A stretch of 64,000 nt of DNA. Origin: Dendrophyllia cribrosa (Eukaryota; Cnidaria; Anthozoa; Scleractinia; Dendrophylliidae). The notes under the pieces were generated by a model, which was not told the DNA's origin, did not search any database, and worked only from the letters and a program-made list of their open reading frames with translations. The stretch spans positions 30,468,036 through 30,532,035 of the forward strand of contig JAJLRJ010000005.1 of the NCBI GenBank assembly GCA_024195265.1. Direction: 5' to 3'. Within the stretch, counting starts at the first letter, position 1, and every line of letters begins with the position of its first letter. Of this stretch, positions 38,101-50,100 are shown piece after piece. A program made the translations under genes and the position numbers.

Positions 38101-41100
38101 GGCGTACTAGGTAACTTTAAAAACGAAATTAGTGCTTTCGTGTTCGCGAAAGAATCATCGTCTATTTTTAAAAGAAAGGAAAACTTGCAATATCTAGCAG
38201 CCCATTCGAAGGCCATTTGTATTTTGAGGGTTTGATTGGAATAATGTTCATAGTATTCCGCTCGCACTAAGTCCCCGAAGATTTCATCTTCTTTTAACAA
38301 TGAATCCGACTCGCTCTTGTTTCGCGTTTGAGCAACAAGAAAAGCAGTCTTCCATCTAGGTTTCATAGCATTATCAACGCCCCACGTTTGACGAATGTCG
38401 CTCCTTCTTCGTACGTTAGATGGTGCGGATGAGACCAGAATAAGAAGAAAGTAATATTGTGCACAAGTTTCTGTTGTGATAAGTGTTGTTTTGTGCTTAA
38501 ATGATCTGCTTGGTGGTTCTGTTGGCGAAAGTTGCTTTCCGTTCGCTATTTCGTTCGTTGTGCTGCGTTGAAGTGATTTCCACTGCGACCAGGCTGCTGA
38601 AATCGGGAATAACCGTGCAGCGTTTGCGACTTCTTTCTGTCTTTGCGCATCCGATGGACAAATACATGTACGTGGGTTGGAAGACAAACTGATGACAAAC
38701 CAACCCATGAATCCAATGGCTGCCACAGCAGGCAAACAATATCTGGCCCCTTTTCTGATAGTTCTCTGTCTTGGTGACATAACACGCCATACGGCTGCCA
38801 TGATATTAATTGAAGCTGTCTCTTGTACCTTGCGTCAACTGATGATGAGTTGTACGGCTGCGAGCTAGAATGCATTCTTTTGCGGTTAATGGTCAAGTGA
38901 ACGAAAAAAATTGACATTTTTCTTTCCGTCCAATATTGGTGCAATGTGTTGATAAAGCACTAAATAAACATATTCTGAGGTTTGAAACTAATTGCTGGTA
39001 TTCACTTTCGTCATATCAAAATTCAAGAGCATAAAAAACATTTCAATTCCAAAATCGGTTTATAGAATTGTAGAGAGTTTAAAACTACACATCTGGACCA
39101 AATTTTTAAGCGCAAGAGCATTTCGTTCAAGAGTTATAGGTGAATGAGTAATGTCCCTTTACCGAGAACTAACTACTTAAAAAACAGCTTTAGCTATAGA
39201 GGTGCAACTCTCTGGAACAGTCTGCCCTACAATCTAAGGCAAGAGAAATCTCTCAATCGTTTTAAGCAATTGTTAAACCTTCATTTTAGTTAATTTTAAG
39301 TTAAATACACGGCATTCATGGAAAACAGGTCTAGTTCAGTGTAATTACGAGTAGCATTTTTATTAATAGACTTTATAGATACGTATTAATTGTTAGTAGA
39401 AATTATCATGTAGTTGTATTTTATTTTGTACCAACCGGATGAATTTTTACCGTGTTAAAATAAAGATTTGAGATTTGGCCATCTTTGTGTCCCACTTAGG
39501 GACACAAAGATGGCCAAAACTTCAAAGTCTTAATTACAACAAAAATCTCATCACAAAAGATGGGATTCAATGAAAGTTTCATAAAATCAGCTTATAAGTA
39601 GACTGCAAAACAGTCGTATTTTTTGCGTTGGTCATACGAATGCGCGCGGTCTTTGAACGAAAAGTCTGGAGCGAGTGTGAATATGGAGAGTGGGACTGGG
39701 GAGGGACGCTGCTCCTTGCGCGGGTATCCGCGCTTCAGACGCTTTCAGCGCTTCGCGCCTTTGCGAGCGAGCCAGCGGATAAAAACGACTGTTTTGCAGT
39801 CTAGCTTATAAGCATCTATAATACAAAAATAACTTTCAACTGGTTCAATTTTGTTTATTTTCACGGCATATCTGAAATAGCGTGACGAATTGCGTGACAT
39901 ACTTAAAACCTTTACAAATCGGAAGCAAAACATCGTTAAAACCTGAAATTTTTGTGAACGATTGTAACACTGGTATCTACATGCCATGTTAGAAACTTTG
40001 TAGGATGTATAGTTTAGATTATTTAATTTTTATGACGTCATATGAAAGACTTGGCATCGCAGAGATATTGGAAGTTTAAAAGTGCTTTTTATATATTGTA
40101 TTTTGTATTATATTTCCTGGATGTTAATTTTTTTTATAGGAAAAACAATTTATAATAAAAATAAGCGAAAAGAAACGAAGTTTCGAAGTCATCCTTGCTT
40201 CATTTTCAAGTCAAAAGGTCACTGTTTAAGTGGAGTTAATTTATACTACTGTATTCAAAGCGTCAAAACTTGTTATAGAATTCATGATTAGGTCAAAGGT
40301 GACAATGATTGAGCGTACTCTTATCGCTAATGCTTTCTTGTGCAGCATGAAAGATAAGCTTGAACGCGGCAACAAGATACCATTATTTTTATTATAAATT
40401 GTTTTTCTAAAAATTTTCTTATTTTACTGGAAAAATAAAAGAGAGAGAAGAAAAGCTACAAATTTAGTATTTAAAATGCACATGAAGTGAAATTTCACTA
40501 CCATTTTTTTTTTCGATAATCTGAAAAAAAGTGTTTTAAGAATTATTTTGATGGGCAAATAAGTCACTTGAAGTGGCGGGAACATATTTTAACAAGCGAC
40601 GCAATTAGACAAGGACCTGGATTCTAGTGACGTCATTAGTGTGTAAATAACTGAGCGCGTCGACACCGCGGCAGAACGCACTGCGCATGAGTAGAAAACT
40701 GAGCATCCGGTGAATTACGCATTTCCGGTGACATACTGTAATCCCATGTAATTGTTGTAGTTAATGTTTTTAACTCGGGTAATTTTTATTTTTCCATTGT
40801 TTTTGGGTATGGTAATATATGCTCATGAATTTGAAAAAAGGAAAAACAAAAATTACCTGAAATAAAAAATGAACTACAACATAAACAACATAAAACTCCC
40901 GTACCGCGAAGTTTGAAAACAAAAAGTAAGAGTTATAAAACAAAGGTAGAGAAAAAGTTTGTTTCGTTGAAAAGTTTTTTCATCGTTCAAGTTTCAAGCG
41001 TTTGCACCAAGGGGTTTGGTGTTTGCACCAACAACGAAATATGAACAAATAATTTTTGCATCGCATTTTTTCACAAAAAACAAGTCTTCACTCCATCTCG

Positions 41101-44100
41101 AAATGTATTCATGCAAGAACCGATCGTGTACGTAGCATAATTTTCTTCGGTTTTGGTCCTTTCATCATTGCATCTAGAAAATCTAGGTCTGTTGGTTCAT
41201 GCAGAAGTGTTGTGTTTAACGGACCGGAAGTGCTTGAAGTTTACGCATGCGCAAACGTTCTGCCGCGGTGCCGAGCGCGTCACTTGTTTTACAGTGCAGT
41301 TTTGGCAACTTGTGGAATGCATATTTTAGTCCCGGGTTCGTTCCCTTCCCTTCAGGTTTTGTTGTGATCGAACACGCGAATGACGTCACCTATCCATTGT
41401 TTGTACCTTTTTGGCTGCGCTCAAAATGTCGCAAATTTCAGGTCCGGCGGGAGTTTTCAAACCGCTAAAAATAGTGGATCCTCATCGCGCAAAAGAGGAA
41501 AACGACTAAAAATGAAATAAAGATGATATAAACAACGTAAAACCCTTAAAAAACGGTAGTGAAATTTCACTTCATGTGCACTTTAAGGAGTCGACACACG
41601 TAAAAAAAAAAAGAAAAAAAAAATGAAAACCAAAAATTACAAAAAATTTCCGTAGTATCATTAAACCTTGTAAGTTCGTTGTTTTGAACAGCTATATCTC
41701 GTTGTATAATTATTTTGTCCATTAGAAGTGCAAGAAAACTGTCGAAACAGTTTTTCGTCGTGTAAGCAACTGTTGTATATGGAGTACTTCGCGATGAGAA
41801 GCGTATAGTTCAAAGAGTACTTTTGCTTCATATTGTAAAATGTTCTGTATAGAATCATACTTTTTGATAATGCGATGTTTTCTTAAGTTTTAGGCCCCGT
41901 TTACACGGGTCCGGACAAATTTTTGCACGGACGAATTTTGTTCCTAGACCACCTGTTTACATGGATCCGTGCAAATTCTGTTACAGATTGCAGTGGCACA
42001 AGAATATTGTGAATAATCTTATATTAAAACATTGTTATCTTTATGTTATTTTTTATTTGAAAGGGCAGCTCATAAGCTATGAATGTTTTCTCGTGTAAAA
42101 CCGTATCTTAAAATTTTGCTATCCGCGGTGGGGGATAAAAAAACGTTTTTTAACATATCAGAGTAGACCTTTTTAGTGGAGATTGTGTTTGTGTTATTTT
42201 CATTTTCCGACGTTTGCCGATGGATACTTTTTATTGCTAATTTCCAGGTGGTCGGAATAGAATTGATTAATCCAAAATAAAGAGTGAAAGGCGGAAAATT
42301 GATTGAAAGAAAGGAAATTACCGTCATTGTAAAGGAGGTCTTCGACACGTACAATATTTTTTTCAAACCAGCTTTTATAAAAGGGTGCTTTATCATCAAT
42401 TTTCATGTTGCCGTTCCAAATTATTTTGGGAGAACTATCATTTCGAAAGACATGTTTTGTGCTTTGCCAATGTTTCAAGACTTCACGGTAGAAGTCTGGG
42501 AGGTGGTTAATTTGCTGGGAATTAATGTCGTAGTTGCAGTGTGTCAGAAATGACAGTCCTCCGATGTTTTCCAACGCGGCCTTTTTGGTCTTTATCCGTG
42601 GCCTGCGAGCAAGCTCTCTTGCAGAAAATGGGGCAAGGTAGACTTTCTCAAAGTCGTTCGCTTCTCGCTTCCAGTACTGTTCTGGGAGTAGCCCCCGCTA
42701 AATTTAGGGGCAAGGGAGAGAAAGGATAGAGAGGTTGCAAGTGATGTTTGGTGGAGATTGTTTGTGAAAACAGAAACGAAAATGCTGGAAAACAAATATC
42801 GTGCAGCTAGCGATAAAAATTAGCATTTAGGTTGAATTAGGAAAAATTACAGTTGCCATTTAATAACTAAGTTTATTATAAACGCAAAACCGTAGATTGT
42901 TTAGTGTATGTGAAACAAACAACGGGTAAAGATGAACAAAATGCGAAGAACAAATAGTCAACACAGCTTAAGAACAGTTTGTTTTAAATCATGCATCCTA
43001 CAACTAGAGAATATTGTACCCTTTAAAAATATACACGAAGAAAAATATAGGTGTAAGTCTTGTTTCGCGACGTTTTACCGCACGTTAGTACGTTCGTAAC
43101 GTGTTAGTCTTGTTTCACGATGTTTTACCGCACGTTAGTATGCTCGTGAGGTGTTAGTCTTGTGTCACGACGTTTTACCGCACGTTAGTATGTTCGTAAC
43201 GTGTTAGTCTTGTTTCACGATGTTTTACCGCACGTTAGTATGTTCATAAGGTGTTAGTCTTGTTTCACGATGTTTTACCGCACGTTAGTACGTTCGTAAG
43301 GTGTTAGTCTTGTTTCACGATGTTTTACCGCACGTTAGTACGTTTGTAAGGTGTTAGTCTTGTTTCACGATGTTTTACCGCACGTCAGTACGTTCGTAAG
43401 GTGTTAGTCTTGTTTCACGATGTTTTACCGCACGTTAGTACGTTCATAAGGTGTTAGTCTTGTTTCACGATGTTTTACCGTACGTTAGTACGTTCGTAAG
43501 GAGTTAGTCTTGTTTCACGATGTTTTATCGCACGTCAGTAGGTTCGTAAGGTGTTGGTCTTGTGTAACGATGTTTTACCGCACGTTAGTACGTTCGTAAG
43601 GTGTTAGTCTTGTTTCACGATGTTTTACCGCACGTTAGTATGTTCGTAAGGTGTTAGTCTTGTTTCACGATGTTTTACCGCACGTTAGTATGTTCGTAAG
43701 AAGTTAGTCTTGTTTCACGATGTTTTACTGCACGTTAGTATGTTCGTAAGGTGTTAGTCTTGTTTCACGATGTTTTACTGCACGTTAGTATATTCGTAAG
43801 AAGTTAGTCTTGTTTCACGATGTTTTACCGCACGTTAGTATGTTCGTAAGGTGTCAGTCTTGTTTCACGATGTTTTACCGCACGTTAGTACGTTCGTGAG
43901 GTGTCAGTCTTGTTTGACGATGTTTTACCGCACGTTAGTATGTTCGTAAGGTGTCAGTCTTGTTTGACGATGTTTTACCGCACGTTAGTACGTTCGTAAG
44001 GTGTCAGTCTTGTTTGACGATGTTTTACGCACGTTAGTATGTTCGTAACGTGTTAGTCTTGTTTCACGATGTTTTACCGCACGTTAGTATGTTCGTAAGG

Positions 44101-47100
44101 TGTTAGTCTTGTGTCACGATGTTGTACCGCACGTTAGTACGTTCTTAAGGTGTTAGTCTTGTGTCACGATGTTTTACCTCACGTTAGTACGTTCGTAAGG
44201 TGTTAGTCTTGTGTCACGATGTTTTACCGCACGTTAGTACGTTCGTAAGGTGTTAGTCTTGTGTCACGATGTTTTATCGCGCGTCAGTAGGTTCGTAAGG
44301 TGTTAGTCTTGTGTCACGATGTTTTACCGCACGTTAGTACGTTCGTAAGGTGTCAGTCTTGTGTCACGATGTTTTACCGCACGTTAGTACGTTCGTAAGG
44401 TGTCAGTCTTGTTTCACGACGTTTTACCGCACGTCAGTAGGTTCGTAAGGTGTTAGTCTTGTGTCACGATGTTTTACCGTACGTCAGTAGGTTCGTAAGG
44501 TGTTAGTCTTGTGTCACGATGTTTTACCGTACGTCAGTAGGTACGTAAGTTGTTAGTCTTGTGTCACGATGTTTTACCGCACGTCAGTAGGTTCGTAAGG
44601 TGTTAGTCTTGTGTCACGATGTTTTACCGCACGTCAGTAGGTTCGTAAGGTGTTAGTCTTGTTTCACGATGATTTACCGCACGTTAGTACGTTCGTAAGG
44701 TGTCAGTCTTGTGTCACGATGTTTTACCGCACGTTAGTACGTTCATAAAGTGTTAGTCTTGTTTCACGATGTTTTACCGCACGTTAGTACGTTCGTAAGG
44801 TGTTAGTCTTGTTTCACGATGTTTTACCGCCCGTTAGTACGTTCGTAAGGTGTCAGTCTTGTGTCACGATGTTTTACCGTACGTTAGTACGTTTGTAAGG
44901 TGTTAGTCTTGAGTCACGATGTTTTACCGTACGTTAGTTCGTTCTTAAGGTGTTAGTCTTGTTTCACGATGTTTTACCACACTTTAGTACGTTCGTTAGG
45001 TGTAAAGGTGGATTTCCACTGTCGCGTAAAAATTTACGTACGTAAAACGTGCGTTAAAAAAACTTACGTTACCAATTTCCACTGTTGCGTAAAAAATAAT
45101 AAAAAACGTTTCCGTTTTACGTACGTTAAACGTACGTAAATACCTGCCATCCTGAAATTTTGGCGCGAAAAGGTTATTTGCCGCTAAAGTAATGGCCGCC
45201 GTTATAAACAAGCGGTTCTTTCTCCTGTTGTACCTTAGACAGAGACGAAAAAGACGACAAAAATATCGGAAAAGATTTCGGATCAGAGAGCTATTTCAAA
45301 ATCGGTTTCAAGTGGGGGAATACCACACTCTAGTGCAAGAAATGCGCGAAAATGACCACGAGTCATTTTATAAATACTTCCGGATGACACCTGAAAGATT
45401 TGACCACCTTCTTTCTCTTGTGGGACCGATGCTGTCTAAGAAATCCTTGTATCGTGAGCCAATCAGTCCCGGTGAACGTCTCGCTGTTACTCTTCGATTT
45501 CTAGCTACTGGTGATTCCTTACAGACGATATCATTTAGCTACCGCCTTGGCCATACAACCGTGAGTAGAATAATTCCTGAGGTGTGCGATGCATTGTGGA
45601 TTGCACTACAGGAATATGTAAAGCAGATAAAACAAAATGGCGTCTACATGGAGTTGGTGTCATGTGACAAAATCCGAAATTGCCATTGGTTAAATCGCCG
45701 CGTAAACGCAGACATCCGCGAAAAAGTTGAACCCAGTTCAACTTTTCCGAAAACGCTCGCGAGGGCTACGTGCCTTTACGTGCGTATAACGTACGTAAAA
45801 ACCTAGAAAAAAACGCGGCACTGGAAATTGGACAACGTAAAGTCAACGCACGTAGTTACGCGCGTAAAATTTCATTTTTACCTACGTTAAAAATTTTTAC
45901 GTACGTTAACGTGCGTAGGCAAAAACGCGACAGTGGAAATCCACCTTTAGTCTTGTGTCACGATGTTTTACCGCACGTTAGTACGTTCGTTAGATGTCAG
46001 TCTTGCGTCACGAAGTTTTACCGCACGTTAGTACGTTCGTAAGGTGTCAGTACGTTCGTAACGTTAGTCTTGTTTCACGATCTTTTACCGCACGTTAGTA
46101 CGTTCGTAAGGAATATTGTACCCTACACGAAGAAAAATGTACGTTCGTAAGCTGTCAGTCTTGTGCCACGATGATTTACCGTACGTTCGTACGTTCGTAC
46201 GTTCGTAAGCTGTTAGTCTTTTTTCACGATGTTTTCCCGCATGTTAGTACGTTCGTTGGGTGTTAGTCTTGTGTTCATTACGTTTCTCCGTACGTTGGTA
46301 CTTTCGTAAGTGTAAGTCTTTTTTTAAGACCTTTTTCGTATGTCAGTTTGTTTGTACGACTGCAGTCTTGTCTTCTCGACGTTTCTCCGTACGATAGTAC
46401 GTTCGTACGGTATTAATCTTGTCTTGTCTACGTTATCCGTACGTAATAAATAAATGATATAATAACTTTATAATAACTTTATTTCTGTGTCAAATAAAAT
46501 CAACTAGCCGAAGGAAATAAATCCGTCCACTAATGGAGTGTTTTCATTCACGTGACCGGCAGCCGTATTTTAGTGCTAAAACAATATAGAAAATGTATTA
46601 ACCCATTGACACCTCAACCGCCCGAGACGAAACCACGGTCCTTCTACCACTTGTGACATCATCCCTTTTTATGATAAAAGATGTCTTTTGTACCTAACTC
46701 GAGCAGAAGGAAGAAATCTTTCAAAAAGTGCCCAAATGAGAGAGCTCTCGTGAATTGGGCCAGATTTACACGCGAATAATCTATCAGATTTGACTGGCAA
46801 AATTGAAGAAAAATCTGGTCTTCCCACCACTTGCCACTTCCTGTTAAAACATTTCACCTTCAGCGTTTTCTGGGAAACTTTTGCTTCATAAATAAAGTCT
46901 AGTGAAAGGCCAGCAACCAGGGGAAAAAAGGAATAGAATAAGAATTAAAAAGAACGGGGAGAAGAAGGAAGAAAAAGAAAAGTCAAGCGTCTGGTGTTTT
47001 TGATTTTGATTTGTGCACATGCCCGAGAACAAAAGTCGATTTATTTGACCCTGAATGAAAAGGAAGCTTAGTTTTCATGTTGCAAACAACGTTTTGGACA

Positions 47101-50100
47101 GTTTGCTAGCAATTTGTCTCCACAGCAATCAAAAAACTGCATAAATGGCTTCAAATTGCCATTTTCTGCAAATTCTCTAAGAGTCAATGGGTTAACAAGA
47201 ATAGAGCTAAAGTCCCATAGGATTCATTTAATACACTAATGTGGCCACCATTTCATTGTTTTGGGAGACCAATATGGCCGCCGTGACATCACATGCAAAC
47301 GCTCTATAGGAGACACAATAAAATTATCATAAATCTATTTCCATTTCAGTTAACTACAATTAAAATTTGTACGTTTGTATGGTTTTTACAGCTAATCTGC
47401 GTGACTTTCTTCAATGTGTTCCCACGATATTAGTAAATAATAAGAAAAAAAATAATAAATCGTGACGTCTTTATTTAACGAGGGTGACACTAAATAGTCA
47501 TAAGACTAACAAACCTGTGGCCCTCAGATTCCAGATCGAATTGGAATTTGGAAGTGTTGGTTTTTGAGGAGAGGGGAAAACCGGAGTACCCGGAGAAAAA
47601 CCTCTCCAGAAGGAGAGAACCAACAACAAACTCAACCCACATATGACGCCGGGTCCGAGGATCGAAGTTCGATCCTCGGGCCACATTGGTGGCAGGCGAG
47701 TGCTCTCACCACTACGCCTCCCCTGCTCCCCCTAGTCTCGTCTTCTCTTTGTTTCTTCACGTGTTAGTTTGTTCGTATGACATAAGTCGTTTAGTTAACT
47801 CACTTTGCTCTGTTGGTACGCTTGTGTGGTATTGGTGTTGTCTTTAGGGACCGATCGTTTATTACGTCCCAGGGAGGGGCGGTGGTTTTTAAAAAAGTGC
47901 AGTGTTTCAAAACTGAACCCCCCAAAATATGTTGAAGTAAAATTTATACCCCCCCCCCCCCCTTCCCAATTCTTGTGTAAAAAATTTACCCCCCCCCCCC
48001 CTCCAAATTCGCGAGGAGGCCAAAATTCTCTCCTTCCTTTAGATTTTTTATCTTTTATATATTGAACATCTCGTTTTATCTTTTCTCCCATTTACAAGAC
48101 GGCCTCGACCGTCAGTGTGTATGAAATTATTGTCAGTCGTTTTTTTTATAAATTTAGTACTTGTAGGTATTGTTGATAAGGCCCTGGGTACGAGGCTTGG
48201 TTACATGGCATTCAATATGGCGACTTACAAATCATGCAAAGATGTATCTCAAGTGAAGGTTTCGCTGAGTTGGCAGGAGAAAAGGTCGGAGGTTAGAGCA
48301 AAGTCAACCAAAGGGAAATACTTGCGATCGTCACTCCAGTGTCTCAGTGATGACGAAGTTTTGTTACTGTTGGAGTCCGTTCTTCTACGGTCAAAAGACG
48401 GGACACAGACGAATTCTACAGCCAGAGGTCTGAGAGCAGTTCTAGAGCACCTAATGTATGGATATGGATACTTAGACCTCGAAGAAGCATACCATCTATA
48501 TTCATGCTTTAATGAGTTATCTTCCCCAGATAAACAAGCTTTCAGGGACAAACTGCTAGATCCTGATTATGGGTTGCCTGTCTACGTGATAACTGAACCT
48601 ATTTCATGCAAGGTCTTTGTTGTTCTGAAGAATGGTAGTGGTATGGAGAAGTTCCTTGAAGAGTTTACCAATGCTTCGACTGGGAAAAATTTACCCCCCT
48701 AAAACGGGCTTGTTTTAAAATTATACCCCCCCCCCCCCCCCCCCTCAAAACCACCGCCCCCCCCCTGGGACGTAATAAACGATCGGTCCCTTATCGTACA
48801 TTAGTACATTCAAGCCATATAGTTTTCTCTTTGTTTCTCCGCACGTGAATGCATTTGTGCAACGTTCACTCTGGGTCGGGACTGAGCGCTCTTATAGAGA
48901 TAACACAAAATCACAGATAAAACAAAATTTACTGGCATAGCATCATAGAATTATACTTAAAGGAACCACACATAATATAAAAAGGAAAAACAGAAATTGA
49001 AATAAATAAAATAGAAACAAAAGACCTTGTAATTTCAATTCTTGCATGTTTTCTTTTTGTTATTATTCTCACAAGATTATATATTATGTTTCAAACTAAT
49101 TAAGCTGTGGAAATGTAATCATCTCCTTACTAAACAATGCATTGCCCTTCATTCCTGAATGGCTTGACAAGTGAATCTCATAATCACGCACCTGCTAGTT
49201 TGAGCTCTATGTTTTTTTGGTTCATGTGTAACTATAATTAAAAATAATTATTTGAGCTTATGGCCGTTTCGTAAAACAGCATAAATTAAAATGGAACTAG
49301 GCATGAAACACGTTTGGAAATTAACCACTAATGTGAACAAGGAAATCACAAACATGTTTGCTCTTAACATGTTTTGGTGCTGATGTGAACATAGCATCAC
49401 TCAGCTATGAGGTGCTGGGTTATGCCCCTAATTACTGATACACCAGCAGAAGTACTAATGAGTTTTTTTCATTTTAATATTTTTTTCAGGATTGTCTTAT
49501 AGACTTCTCCAACATCGACATCATTTTGATATCAAACTACCATTTCATGTTAGCTCTGCCATTTATTACCGAGGTGAGTCAGGACTTGTAAATGTGTTGA
49601 CTATGTGCTGTATGTATGAATTACGACTTTGTTCCCCTTATTTTTCTTCTAACTTCACTTTGTTTATAGCATTCAGGTTTTAATGGCAAGATTTATGCTA
49701 CTGAACCAACAATTCAGATTGGCAGGTATAATATGAAGTATTTTTGTTGTTGTCGTTGTTACTGGTTATCAAATAGATTCCATTTTGCTGTGCGCCTGGT
49801 CAGTTATAGATCAAAGCAAGCTTTTAGCCAGCAGGGTGTTCAGGTGTCCTGTGGACACCCACTTTTTGAAGAAATTCATGAAAATTGCACCTAATCCTTT
49901 TAAACTTTATGATGGGAAATATCTTCAAGACTCCCACTTATCAATTTTTGGCCAATAGCCTGGATCACAGATGATGTCAAAATGTGGTAAGAACAAATAA
50001 GTGGGCCACTGATGTTCCTACCACATTTTGACATCTTCTGTGATCTATAACTGAACAGTTGCATGGCAAAATGGAATCTATTTGATTTATCGCGTTCGAA

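Larger units (their letters stand above)
38990..40045 (-). mobile_element. Fold-back repeat, inverted copy of 19640-20190, with two nested insertions
   Basis: Reverse complement of the 19.6-20.2 kb repeat: shared CAATTCCAAAATC..., GAGAGTTTAAAACTACACAT, GTGACGAATTGCGTGACA, AATCGGAAGCAAAACATCGT. Both copies keep the hairpin GGCCATCTTTGTG...CACAAAGATGGCC at their centre (39478-39516 here, about 19968-20006 there). This copy also contains a LINE 3' end and a MITE, which account for its extra length. Confidence 0.8.

Noticed and set aside
43051..45003. CRISPR-like regular array
   Set aside because: The whole 50-bp unit is repeated with no unique spacers, and the setting is eukaryotic; it is a satellite.
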